This document shows, piece after piece, positions 1-8,572 of a stretch of 64,000 nucleotides of DNA. Under the pieces are notes generated by a model, which saw nothing but the letters and a program-made list of their open reading frames with translations, did not search any database and was not told where the DNA came from. The translations under genes and the position numbers were made by a program. The stretch lies in the NCBI GenBank assembly GCA_963812475.1, contig CAWEVI010000005.1, positions 124,001 to 188,000 of the forward strand, in the 5' to 3' direction. The DNA comes from JAMXLO01 sp963812475 (GTDB taxonomy: Bacteria; Pseudomonadota; Alphaproteobacteria; Acetobacterales; Acetobacteraceae). Numbering within the stretch: the stretch's first letter is position 1; the number at the start of each line of letters is the position of its first letter.

Positions 1-486
1 TGGTCCGGCTTCGGCCTGACGGTCTACCAACTGCGGCCCGAAAGCCGCGGCGAGATCAGACTGAAGTCACCCCGAGCGGCCGACCCGCCCGCGATGCTGC
101 CGAACTACCTGGCCACCGAGACCGACCGCCGCGCCATTGTCGAGGGACTGAAGATCGGCCGGCGCATCCTGGCCACGCCCCACATGCAGCACTTCATCAC
201 CGAGGAGTACCAGCCAGGGTCGTCGGTGAGGACCGACGAGCAGCTTTTGGAACACGCGCGGAACACCGGCGGCACGGTGTTCCATCCCACCAGCACCTGC
301 AAGATGGGCGTCGATCCCATGGCGGTGGTCGATCCGGAACTGCGCGTATACGGTATTGAAGGACTGCGCGTGGTGGACGCCTCGATCATGCCCACGGTGA
401 TTTCCGGCAACACCAATGCCGCGACGATCATGATCGGCGAGAAGGCCGCGGATCTGGTGCGCCAGAAGCGGCGCGCCGTGGCATGA
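1..486 (+). CDS. GMC family oxidoreductase (choline dehydrogenase-like), C-terminal part
   Basis: The reading frame is open from the first base of the window and ends with TGA, so about 161 C-terminal residues are present and the FAD-binding N-terminus lies upstream. The visible part is the GMC C-terminal domain. It has a TGGTVFHPTSTCKMG stretch holding the conserved active-site histidine, then LRVVDASIMP and the closing SGNTNAATIMIGEKAADL, which line the FAD pocket in this family. These flavoenzymes oxidise alcohols or aldehydes; the substrate cannot be told from this fragment. The stop codon overlaps the start of the next gene in an ATGA, implying coupled translation. A complete paralogue lies at 28578-30191. 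Confidence 0.9.
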   Translation, partial: WSGFGLTVYQLRPESRGEIRLKSPRAADPPAMLPNYLATETDRRAIVEGLKIGRRILATPHMQHFITEEYQPGSSVRTDEQLLEHARNTGGTVFHPTSTCKMGVDPMAVVDPELRVYGIEGLRVVDASIMPTVISGNTNAATIMIGEKAADLVRQKRRAVA

Positions 487-1649
487 CGAGCGTCTATCAG
501 CGCTTCGGCGTTCCGACGGTCGTCAACGCCTGCGGCACGGTCACGCGGCTGACGGGCGGCCGCATGCACCCGGAAGTCGCTGCCGCAATGGCCGCCGCCT
601 CGAGTGAATGCGTCGACATGATCACCTTGCAGGCAGGTGCGTGCCGCGTGATTACGCGGATCACCGGTGCGCAGGCGGCCATCGTCACGTCGGGCGCATC
701 CGCCGGCGTGCTGCTGGGTGCGGCCGCATGCCTGGCCGGCCTTGATCCTGCGCGGATGAACCGCCTTCCTGAAGTCGCCGACGGGCGCAACGCATTCATC
801 GTCGTGCGCAGTCAGCGCAACATGTATGACCGCGCCATTGTGATCGCCGGCGGCCGCATCGTTGAGATCGGCATTGCCGATCGCTACTCCGGACCCGGCG
901 TGCGCGACGCGACCGCATGGGAGATCGCGGCCGCGATCACGCCGGACACCGCCGCGATCTATTACCTCGCTCATCCGCAGTCGCTTCCACCGCTTGCGGA
1001 GGTCGCCGCCGTGGCGCGCGAGCACGCCATCCCGCTGCTGGTCGATGCCGCCGCCCAATTGCCGCCCGCGGACAATCTGCGGCGCTTCCTCGAGCAGGGC
1101 GCCGACCTGGTCGCGTTCAGCGGTGGCAAGGCAATCGGCGGGCCACAGGCTTCGGGGATCCTGTGCGGTCGCGCCGATCTGGTCGCTTCCGCGCTGCTGC
1201 AGATGCTGGATCTCGATGTGTTCCCTGACACATGGCACGCGCCGGCCGAGTTCGCGCCGCTGCGCCAGCTGCCCGGCCTGCCGCGGCACGGCGTCGGCCG
1301 TTCCTGCAAGGTGGGGAAGGAGGAGGTCATCGGCCTGCTCGTGGCCCTGGAACGCTTTGTCGCGGACGGCGAGGCGACGCGAACCGTTGCCTGGCGGCTC
1401 ACGCTCGACGCGATCATCGCTGCCGCCGGTCCCGTTCAGGGCATGACGATGCGTATCCTGGATCGACCGACGCCGCTGTTGGAAGTGACAACCGACGATG
1501 CTGATGGCCTGGCGGCGCGTCTGGCCCTCGGCACACCGTCGATCCTGTGTTCGCTGGCCCGCCGCCACGAGGGTGTCCTGCTGTTCTCGCCGGCGTCGCT
1601 CACGCCGAAGGATGCCCGCATCATTGGCGAGCGCCTGCGCGACAACTGA
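483..1649 (+). CDS. SelA-like pyridoxal-phosphate-dependent enzyme
   Basis: This 388-residue protein resembles the SelA/DgaE branch of fold-type I PLP enzymes. The opening FGVPTVVNACGTVTRLTGG matches the 'lintnATGT.TnlGG' start typical of that branch. The PLP lysine is probably in AFSGGKAIGGPQASG, around residue 215. Relatives outside selenocysteine synthesis include ammonia-lyase or aldolase-like enzymes acting on sugar acids and amino acids. No selenocysteine machinery is visible nearby, so SelA function itself is unlikely. It starts inside the stop of the GMC oxidoreductase (ATGA overlap), so the two probably act in one catabolic route. The substrate is unknown. Confidence 0.8.
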   Translation: MTSVYQRFGVPTVVNACGTVTRLTGGRMHPEVAAAMAAASSECVDMITLQAGACRVITRITGAQAAIVTSGASAGVLLGAAACLAGLDPARMNRLPEVADGRNAFIVVRSQRNMYDRAIVIAGGRIVEIGIADRYSGPGVRDATAWEIAAAITPDTAAIYYLAHPQSLPPLAEVAAVAREHAIPLLVDAAAQLPPADNLRRFLEQGADLVAFSGGKAIGGPQASGILCGRADLVASALLQMLDLDVFPDTWHAPAEFAPLRQLPGLPRHGVGRSCKVGKEEVIGLLVALERFVADGEATRTVAWRLTLDAIIAAAGPVQGMTMRILDRPTPLLEVTTDDADGLAARLALGTPSILCSLARRHEGVLLFSPASLTPKDARIIGERLRDN

Positions 1650-1971
1650 AGTAAGAAATTCGCCAAGTACATGTTCAGCTTGATTGCGCCACGTCGCGAT
1701 TGCTGAAATGTTTCGTGACCCGAAGAAATGTGGCGTACTCAGCTATTGCATACGAGGCCAGGTCGTAGTTGATCGCGCGGCGCATCGGTGGCGATCGGAT
1801 CGGCAACTCGCGGGACTGCATCGCTCCGATTGCGGCCAAGCCAGCCTTGGACGCGTCCTCTATCCCGGACTTGACCCGGGCCCGGCCCATGCATAGAACT
1901 CGGTTACCTCCCGACGCTCCGCACAATGGATCGCCGGGCGCATCACTATTGTCGAGCAGATCACAGAATCC
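1650..1971. other. Intergenic region upstream of rpsT
   Basis: These 322 bases hold no convincing gene; the short frames here lack family features. A short dyad, CCCGGACTTGACCCGGGC, lies near 1865-1882 and resembles fragments of the CCGGGTC-type palindromes seen elsewhere in the window. The rpsT promoter should lie here, but no clear -35/-10 pair was identified. Confidence 0.5.
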
Positions 1972-2241
1972 ATGGCCAACACCGCTTCAGCGCGCAAGCG
2001 CAACAGACAGTCCAAGCGCCGCACCGAGCGAAATCAGGCACGCAAATCGCGCATGCGGACCTTCATCAAGAAGGTTGAGGTTGCGATCACCGGCGGCGAC
2101 AAGGAGGCGGCGGGCGCAGCATTCCGCGCAGCGCAACCCGAGATGCAACGTGCGGCCGGCAAAGGCGTGGTGCACCGGAATACCATGGCTCGTAAACTCT
2201 CGCGGCTGTCCGCGCAGATCAAATCACTGGCGACGGGCTGA
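1972..2241 (+). CDS. rpsT: 30S ribosomal protein S20
   Basis: The 89-residue, strongly basic protein starts MANTASARKRNRQSKRR and contains the S20 helical signature, including GVVHRNTMARKLSRL near the C-terminus. It binds 16S rRNA in the body of the small subunit and is needed for assembly. Length is normal for the family. The gene stands alone just upstream of dnaA, the usual arrangement in many alphaproteobacteria. The ribosome binding site is weak (no clear GGAGG ahead of 1972), a common trait of rpsT, which is often translationally autoregulated; that last point is family knowledge and not shown here. Confidence 0.97.
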   Translation: MANTASARKRNRQSKRRTERNQARKSRMRTFIKKVEVAITGGDKEAAGAAFRAAQPEMQRAAGKGVVHRNTMARKLSRLSAQIKSLATG

Positions 2242-2619
2242 TCGACACGACCGCTGTGCCTTGCCGGTTGACCGAGAGACAGTCAGGACCGATAATCGCA
2301 GCTACGCACGGTCGCACGAATACAACCCCATCAACTGCAAGCTGCGACGTAGCAACTATACTGCTCGCGGCACGACACTTATCCACAACATCTGGAAATC
2401 TTCTTTCGTTTTATTCGGTCGCAATGCGACGCACCAGATTCCGATTGCTTGAGTCCAGAGACCTGACATAATTATTACTGAGCCGCCCACCCTTCGGCGG
2501 GTAGCTTGTCTTCCGACCTTTTCGTCCTGCCGCGTACGGCGGCGGTAAGCATCGTGCCTATGCGGCGGCGACAGCACCGTCGTGGTGGGATTTGGTTCGT
2601 GGCGTCGGGGAGCGGCTTC
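2242..2619. promoter_or_regulatory. rpsT-dnaA intergenic region, dnaA control region
   Basis: This 378-base gap is locally richer in A/T than its surroundings (about 2380-2480) and holds one perfect DnaA box at 2379-2387. A TTG/ATG-open frame runs from 2506 into dnaA, but its first 38 residues are arginine-rich and unlike DnaA, so the region is taken as leader. A GGGGAG Shine-Dalgarno sequence at 2607-2612 sits 7 bases before the ATG at 2620. One box is enough for DnaA autoregulation but is not by itself an origin. Confidence 0.6.
2379..2387 (+). promoter_or_regulatory. DnaA box (TTATCCACA)
   Basis: The nine bases TTATCCACA match the consensus TTATNCACA exactly. The site lies 233 bases before the proposed dnaA start, where DnaA binding would be expected to repress its own gene or mark a nearby origin. 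No second box was recognised in the same gap. Confidence 0.75.
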
Positions 2620-4047
2620 ATGGAACGTGATTTGTCCGCGACGATGGTGAAGGAGATCGTGGACATATCGCAGCTGGCAACCCAATGGGCACGCATCCGC
2701 GGCCGGCTCCAAAGCGAGGTCGGCGAGGTCGAATATCGCAACTGGCTGCGTCAGATGACGCTGGCCGGCGCGGACGGCGATGAAATCACGGTGCATCTGC
2801 CCACGCGCTTCCTGAGCGACTGGGTGCGCAGCCGTTATGGCGAGAGATTGAACGCGCTGTGGCACGCGGAAAACCCGTCGATCCGCAGGGTGGACATCTG
2901 TGTCGCCGGTGCCCCGCCATCGACCGGATTGGCCGAGAGCCTCGCCTCGACCGTGGAACGGCTTCCGGCGGTTCCGCCCCGGCTCGAGGAACGGCTGGAC
3001 CAGCGGTCAGAACTGGCGATCGATCCACGTTTCACATTCGAAGGTTTCGTGGTCGGCAAGCCGAACGAATTTGCCTATGCCTGCGCGCGTCGCGTCGCCG
3101 AGCAGCCATCGAGCCCAGGCTTCAATCCGCTGTTCCTCTACGGCGGTGTCGGACTCGGCAAGACCCACCTGATGCACGCGATCGCCTGGGAACTCGTGGC
3201 GAGCAACAGCGCCAACGGCGGTCGTCCGGTCTCGGTCGCCTATATGTCGGCCGAGAAGTTCATGTACCGGTTCATCGCGGCCATTCGCAGCCAGCAGACC
3301 ATGCAGTTCAAGGAACAGCTGCGTAGCCCCGATGTGCTGATGATCGACGACCTCCAGTTCCTCATTGGCAAGGACAACACGCAGGAAGAGTTCTTCCACA
3401 CGTTCAATGCACTGGTGGACGTGGGCAAGCAGATCGTGGTCTCGGCCGACAAGTCACCGTCGGATCTGTCAGGGCTCGACGACCGGCTGCGCACCAGGCT
3501 CGGCTATGGCATGGTGGCGGACCTGCACGCGACCACGTTCGAGCTGCGCATCTCCATCCTGGAGGCCAAGGCCGCGCGTGCCGGTCTCGCGGTGCCCACC
3601 AAGGTGCTGGAGTTCCTGGCCTACAAGATCACCACCAACGTGCGCGAGCTGGAAGGTGCACTGAACCGTCTGGTCGCCCATGCCAACCTGTTTGGGCGGA
3701 CGATCACGCTCGAGACGACGCAGGAGGTGCTGCACGACATCCTGAAGGCGCAGGACCGTCGCGTGACGATCGAGGAGATCCAGAAGAAGGTCGCCGAATA
3801 TTTCAAGATACGACTGACCGACATGTCTTCGGCGCGGCGCGCCCGCGCGGTGGCGCGTCCGCGCCAGGTGGCGATGTATCTCGCCAAGCAGATCACCCAA
3901 CGCAGCCTGCCGGAAATCGGGCGCCGGTTCGGCAACCGCGACCACACCACGGTAATGCACGCCTGCTCGCGGGTGAGCGAACTCATGGGCCGCGACGCCG
4001 CCCTCGCCGAGGATGTCGAGCTGTTGCGGCGCATGCTGGAATCCTGA
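2620..4047 (+). CDS. dnaA: Chromosomal replication initiator protein DnaA
   Basis: DnaA binds DnaA boxes, forms an ATP-dependent filament at the origin and melts it. From the ATG at 2620 the product is 475 residues. Domain I starts around TQWARIRGRLQSEVGEVEY. The AAA+ domain has Walker A GGVGLGKTH near residue 175 and Walker B VLMIDDLQFL near 240. The DNA-binding signature RDHTTVMHACSRV lies near 440. I chose 2620 over the upstream in-frame start at 2506 because it has a GGGGAG ribosome binding site 7 bases upstream and the longer N-terminus is not DnaA-like; 2644 is a second possible ATG. dnaN follows on the same strand. Confidence 0.97.
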   Translation: MERDLSATMVKEIVDISQLATQWARIRGRLQSEVGEVEYRNWLRQMTLAGADGDEITVHLPTRFLSDWVRSRYGERLNALWHAENPSIRRVDICVAGAPPSTGLAESLASTVERLPAVPPRLEERLDQRSELAIDPRFTFEGFVVGKPNEFAYACARRVAEQPSSPGFNPLFLYGGVGLGKTHLMHAIAWELVASNSANGGRPVSVAYMSAEKFMYRFIAAIRSQQTMQFKEQLRSPDVLMIDDLQFLIGKDNTQEEFFHTFNALVDVGKQIVVSADKSPSDLSGLDDRLRTRLGYGMVADLHATTFELRISILEAKAARAGLAVPTKVLEFLAYKITTNVRELEGALNRLVAHANLFGRTITLETTQEVLHDILKAQDRRVTIEEIQKKVAEYFKIRLTDMSSARRARAVARPRQVAMYLAKQITQRSLPEIGRRFGNRDHTTVMHACSRVSELMGRDAALAEDVELLRRMLES

Positions 4048-4216
4048 GCCGCCGCAACCGTCAGCGGCGACATCCCCACCACGCACTCGTCCCCGCGCAA
4101 GCGGAGACCGATGCGCCGCGCGACCGGCCTTCCCCACGATGCCGTGCCATTGCTACAGTGCATCGCACGGATTCGTCTGCGCGCCACTGTAACCCGGCCT
4201 TTTGAGGATGGATGCC

Positions 4217-5341
4217 ATGATGCTGAAGGCCGACCGGGCCACCCTGCTGAAGGCGCTGGCTCATGTCCAGAGCGTGGTGGAACGCCGCAACACCATCCCG
4301 ATCCTTGCCAACGTCATGATCGCTGTGCGCGACGGCAGTCTCACGTTGACCGCCACCGACATGGAGATCGCCATCGTCGAGGACGTGCCGGCCAGCACCA
4401 CCCGCAACGGCTCCTGCACCGCTCCGGCCGCCACCTTGTATGAGATCGTGCGCAAGCTGCCCGACGGAGCGGAGGTGGAACTCGATCATCCGGGCGGCGA
4501 CGCCCAGCTTGCGCTGCGCGCGGGCCGCTATTCCACCAGCCTGGTCGTGCTGCCGACCGAGGATTTTCCCTCCATGACCGCCGGCGTGCTGCCACACCGG
4601 TTCAACCTTCCGGCGCAGGTGCTGCGCGCCCTGATCGACCGAACGCGCTTCGCCATCAGCACCGAGGAGACGCGCTACTACCTCAACGGCATCTACCTGC
4701 ATGCCGCCGAAAGCGAGGGCACACGCGTGCTGCGCGCGGTTGCCACGGATGGCCACCGCCTGGCGCGGGTGGAGGAGCCGCTGCCCGAGGGTGCAGGGTC
4801 CATGCCTGGCGTGATCATTCCGCGCAAAACGGTGAACGAACTTCGGAAGTTGCTGGACGAAGTGACGGGCAACGTGGAGATCGCGCTGTCGGATACCCGC
4901 ATCCAATTCCACGCCGATGCGATTATGCTGACCAGCAAGCTGATCGACGGTACGTTCCCAGAGTACGAACGGGTGATCCCGCGCGGCAACGACAAGGTGC
5001 TGCGGGTGGGGAAGAAGGACTTCGCCGACGCGGTCGGCCGGGTGTCGGCGATCTCTGCCGAGCGGTCACGCCCGGTAAAGCTGTCGCTGGCGCGCGATCT
5101 GCTGGTGCTGTCGGCAGCCAGTCCGGAGCAGGGCACGGCCACCGAGGAACTCAACTCCGATCACGTGAAATACGAGGCGGGTCCTTTGGAGATCGGTTTC
5201 CAGGCGCGCTACCTCAACGACATCACCGACCAGATCACGGGCGAGGTGGAGTTCCGCTTCTCCGACGGGTCGGCGCCCACGGTGGTCCAGGACGCGGCGG
5301 ACGCCAGCGCGCTCTATGTGCTGATGCCGATGCGGGTGTGA
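4217..5341 (+). CDS. dnaN: DNA polymerase III subunit beta (sliding clamp)
   Basis: The clamp dimer encircles DNA and tethers polymerase III and other partners. The 374-residue product begins MMLKADRATLLKALAHVQS, close to the standard start of alphaproteobacterial clamps, followed by VVERRNTIPILANV. It ends with ALYVLMPMRV, the typical LMPMR tail lining the partner-binding cleft. A GAGG at 4204-4207 supports the ATG pair at 4217/4220; a TTG at 4202 and an ATG at 4208 would add a few residues. The 169-base gap after dnaA holds a partial GTCCCCGCGCAAGCGG palindrome. recF and gyrB do not follow, so the classic dnaA-dnaN-recF-gyrB order stops here. Confidence 0.97.
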   Translation: MMLKADRATLLKALAHVQSVVERRNTIPILANVMIAVRDGSLTLTATDMEIAIVEDVPASTTRNGSCTAPAATLYEIVRKLPDGAEVELDHPGGDAQLALRAGRYSTSLVVLPTEDFPSMTAGVLPHRFNLPAQVLRALIDRTRFAISTEETRYYLNGIYLHAAESEGTRVLRAVATDGHRLARVEEPLPEGAGSMPGVIIPRKTVNELRKLLDEVTGNVEIALSDTRIQFHADAIMLTSKLIDGTFPEYERVIPRGNDKVLRVGKKDFADAVGRVSAISAERSRPVKLSLARDLLVLSAASPEQGTATEELNSDHVKYEAGPLEIGFQARYLNDITDQITGEVEFRFSDGSAPTVVQDAADASALYVLMPMRV

Positions 5342-5353
5342 GCCGAATACTCT

Positions 5354-5390
5354 TCCCCTCCCCTCCGCTCCCGCAAGGTGAAGGGGCGGA
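5354..5390. repeat. C-rich intergenic palindrome between convergent genes
   Basis: CCCCTCCCCTCCGCTCCCGC is followed by AAGGTGAAGGGGCGG, an imperfect C/G-rich dyad. Sequences of the same style occur near 13278-13365, 57197-57237 and 61547-61626. It lies 12 bases after the dnaN stop, between dnaN and the convergent Hsp70 gene, and could act as a terminator. Confidence 0.5.
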
Positions 5391-5441
5391 CCGGTCTGCG
5401 GCTCCCACCGTTTGTATTCTTATGATTGCGGGCCATTCCCG

Positions 5442-6687
5442 TCAGGCCGCACCCATCAGCGCCAGACCCTCCGCGACCGAGACGAATTCGCCACCGCCGG
5501 CCATCCTGCCTGCGCCGAACCGCTCGGCGAACAGGCGCCGAACCGCGGGTACAAACGCCGTGCCACCGGTCAGGAACACCCGGTCCACGGCCGTATGGGG
5601 CAGGCCAGCAGCCTGTAGCGCCTGATCGACCGTTGCACCCAACCGGCCTAGATCGCCTGCGATCCAGGACTCGAAATCGGCGCGGGTGATCGACTGCTCG
5701 ATCGCCAGGTCCTTGTGATTGAAGCGCAGCACGGTGCTGTCCGCGTGCGACAGTGCGGCCTTGGCGCCGGAAACCGCCTGATAGAGCTCAAATCCCAGCC
5801 CGTCCTCGATCAGCGCGATCAGATGCCTCAGGCGCTCCGGATGCTCCGCCGTGCGGGCCACCTCGGCTATCGACCGCAGCGTGCGCGGCGTGCGCATCAG
5901 CGAGAGCAGGTGCCAGCGCGCGAAGCCGGAATCGTACTCCGGCGGCACTGGCAGTGGCTTGCCCATGACGCGGTAGCTGTCGCCCTTGCCGAGCAGTGGC
6001 GCGATCACGTGGTTGATGATGCGGTAGTCGAACACGTCGCCAGCGATGCCGATGCCGGCATGACCGAGCGGCGTCATGCGCGCGCCAGGTTCGAACCGCA
6101 GGACAGAAAAATCGCTGGTGCCGCCGCCGAAGTCGCCGATCAGCACGGTGGCCGGCTCGGTCAGCGTCTGGGCGAACCGCCAGCCGGCCGCCTCGGGCTC
6201 CAGCGCCAGCGTCACCTCGGAGAGGCCCGCCTCCGCATAGGCGCCGCGCAGACGAGCCGCGCCGAGCGCTTCATCGGCGAACTCACCGGCGAAGCGCACG
6301 GGCCGCCCGACAATAAGCCGGGGCGCTGCACCGATATCGCACAGCAATACCCGCAGGAAGCGGCCGATCAGGCGCTCCAACGTGAAGGGTTGCCCGAAGA
6401 TGCGGGTCTCGGTGAAGCTCTTCTGCGCCAGATAGGTCTTCATCGACATGATCAGGCGGCTGTCCAACGGGTCCTCGAGATAGGCGGCGATCGCCGCCGG
6501 CCCCGCCGCCTGGCGAAGGACGCTGCGGCCGCGCCCCTCCTCGGTCCAGAAGCATAGTACCCGAACGGAACACATCGAGGAGAGCCGGGCTGGCCATATG
6601 GCGCTGCGTCGTCACGCTGCCATTCTCGTGCAGCAGTGCGACCACGCTGTTGGTGGTTCCGAAATCGACTCCGATCGCCCTGACCAT
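5442..6687 (-). pseudogene. Hsp70 family protein (YegD-like), single-base frameshift
   Basis: The N-terminal part, read from ATG at 6687, gives MVRAIGVDFGTTNSVVALL, the phosphate-1 motif of the actin/Hsp70 ATPase fold. It continues to LLDVFRS and is then lost. The rest of the ATPase is found in another frame from about 6575, beginning VLCFWTEEG and carrying GDFGGGTSDFSV (phosphate 2) and VFLTGGTAFVPAV (adenosine motif). The two frames join smoothly if one C is removed from the CCC at 6560-6562. Joined length is about 415 residues, as in YegD-type Hsp70s without a full substrate domain. It is either a recent pseudogene or a base-call error in the run. A GGCGGAG sequence lies directly upstream of the start. 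Confidence 0.85.
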
Positions 6688-6769
6688 CTCCGCCGCTCCG
6701 CCAAAAGGCGCGCGTTGAAGCGCGACCGAGGCCCCGGCGCAAGGCCCTCCGGCGGCGGGCCAGCGGGCG

Positions 6770-8572
6770 TTGTTGCAAAGTGTCATGCATTGCGCTGTCC
6801 GAAGGCACATGTACAGTCCGGGCAACGCGTCGAAGGGATTTTCGTTGGGAGCAGCTCGATTTTCGCCGCGTCGGCCGACCCCTGGGCCGGAGGGACGCCC
6901 TGATTCGGAAGAAACGGCCGCGCAGGCGGACACCGAATACTTCTTCCCTTTTCAGCATATACCCATCCCGGTTCATTCGATCGGTCCGGACGGCCTGCTA
7001 CGTGACGTGAACGGGGCCTGGGTCGATTACACGGGCTACGCCAAGACCGAGGCGATCGGACGGTCCTTCGCCGATTTCCTCGACCCGCCTTCCGCGATGC
7101 TTTACCGCGAGAAAGCGGTTCCCGAGCTGATCGACACTGTTCCCGACAAGGAAAGTCGGTCCTTCGAATACCGGTTGACCAAGCGCTCCGGCGACATCGC
7201 CGACATCGTGCTCACCGCGCGTCCCGAGCGCGACCCCGCCACTGGACGCTTTCTGCACAGCCTTTCGGTGATCATCGACATTACCGCGCGCAACCGTGCC
7301 GAAGCGGCACTGCGCCAGGCGCAGAAGCTGGAGGCGCTGGGCAGCCTCACCGGCGGCGTCGCACATGACTTCAACAACCTGCTGATGATCATCCTTGGAA
7401 GCCTGGAATTGCTGGGCAGGCGCCTCCCCCCCGAGGACGCGCGTGCCACCCGGCTGTTGGACGCGGCGCTTCAGGGGGCGAGACGCGGCGCCGCCCTGAC
7501 GGCCAGATTACTGACCTTTGCCCGCCAGCAGGAACTCGCGCCGATCTCGATTGATGTCCACTCGCTGCTCGGCGCCTTGCGCCCGATGCTGGCCCACCTG
7601 CTCGGCCCCGCCATCCGCATCGAGGATGACCTTCCGGCCGACCTGTGGAACCTGCGTGCCGACCCGAACCAACTCGAACTTGCATTGCTCAATCTCGCGG
7701 CGAATGCGCGTGACGCCATGCCGGACGGCGGCACCTTGCGACTGTCCGCGCGCAACGCCGCCGTCGACCCAGCCGAGACCAGCTTCATCGGCGGCCGCAG
7801 CCGTCCGCCGGCTGCCGCCGGGGAATACGTCGTGCTGAAGGTCAGCGACACCGGCGCCGGCATGGACGAGGCAACTCTGGCGCGCGCGGCCGAACCGCTT
7901 TTCACCACCAAGGGGCCCGGCAAAGGTACCGGCCTCGGCCTGTCCATGGTGCACGGCTTCGTGGTGCAATCCGGCGGCGCGCTGCAGCTGTCGAGCCGGC
8001 CCGGCGCCGGAACGAGCGTGGAATTGTGGCTGCCGCGAACCACCGACCCCGTCCGCGAAGCCGGCACGGGCGAGGCCGCGCCCGACGCTCCAGCCGTGCC
8101 CGGCGCGGAGAGCCTCCGCATCCTGCTGGTCGATGACGATCCGCTGGTCGTCGAGGGCACCGCCAGCATGTTGGAGGAACTGGGACATGTGACGGTCCAG
8201 GCGGCCACATCGGGTGAGGAGGCGCTGGCGATGCTGCGCCAGGATGGCAATTTTGATCTGCTGCTCACCGATCATCTGATGCCCGGCATGACCGGTCTGC
8301 AACTGGTCACCGCGGCGCGGGCGCTGCATCCGACCCTGCCGATCCTGCTCGCCAGTGGATTTGCCGAACTGGACGACCTGGCCGGCTCAGAGTGGCCGCG
8401 GCTGCGCAAGCCGTACAGCCTGAGCGACCTTTCTACCGCACTGGCGATCCACCGATCCGGCCACACGGGACACGGTGCCGACGACCGCGAGGACTTGCGC
8501 CGCACGGCGGATCAGACCCAACCGGGAAATTTGACGTCGGGCGCCGATGGCGATCCGCGGATCGGATCATGA
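6770..8572 (+). CDS. PAS domain hybrid histidine kinase/response regulator
   Basis: This soluble-looking 600-residue sensor has four parts. A PAS domain lies about 60-175 (HSIGPDGLLRDVNGAW onward). A HisKA domain carries the phospho-accepting histidine in LTGGVAHDFNNLL near 198. An ATPase domain has an N box (NLAANARDAMPDGG), G1 (DTGAGMDE) and a G2 GTGLGLSMV. A C-terminal receiver has its aspartate in LLTDHLMPGM near 500. No membrane helix is evident, so the signal is probably cytoplasmic. The start is uncertain: ATGs at 6770, 6785 and 6809 all lack a good ribosome binding site, and the first 50 residues are not conserved in appearance. The stop overlaps the convergent RidA-like gene by 6 bases. 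No separate response regulator is adjacent. Confidence 0.9.
   Translation: MLQSVMHCAVRRHMYSPGNASKGFSLGAARFSPRRPTPGPEGRPDSEETAAQADTEYFFPFQHIPIPVHSIGPDGLLRDVNGAWVDYTGYAKTEAIGRSFADFLDPPSAMLYREKAVPELIDTVPDKESRSFEYRLTKRSGDIADIVLTARPERDPATGRFLHSLSVIIDITARNRAEAALRQAQKLEALGSLTGGVAHDFNNLLMIILGSLELLGRRLPPEDARATRLLDAALQGARRGAALTARLLTFARQQELAPISIDVHSLLGALRPMLAHLLGPAIRIEDDLPADLWNLRADPNQLELALLNLAANARDAMPDGGTLRLSARNAAVDPAETSFIGGRSRPPAAAGEYVVLKVSDTGAGMDEATLARAAEPLFTTKGPGKGTGLGLSMVHGFVVQSGGALQLSSRPGAGTSVELWLPRTTDPVREAGTGEAAPDAPAVPGAESLRILLVDDDPLVVEGTASMLEELGHVTVQAATSGEEALAMLRQDGNFDLLLTDHLMPGMTGLQLVTAARALHPTLPILLASGFAELDDLAGSEWPRLRKPYSLSDLSTALAIHRSGHTGHGADDREDLRRTADQTQPGNLTSGADGDPRIGS

Noticed and set aside
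105..1568. A 487-codon antisense frame across the GMC and SelA-like genes
   Set aside because: Both sense genes have clear family motifs; the antisense frame shows only the composition bias of a shadow.
483..1649. True selenocysteine synthase (SelA)
   Set aside because: No selB, selC or selD is present and the gene is coupled to a GMC oxidoreductase, pointing to a catabolic relative.
2242..2619. Replication origin between rpsT and dnaA
   Set aside because: Only one DnaA box and modest AT enrichment; without more boxes or skew data an origin cannot be claimed.
6540..6580. Programmed frameshifting in the Hsp70 gene
   Set aside because: The CCC/GGG run is short and there is no slippery heptamer or stimulatory structure evident; mutation or base-call error is simpler.
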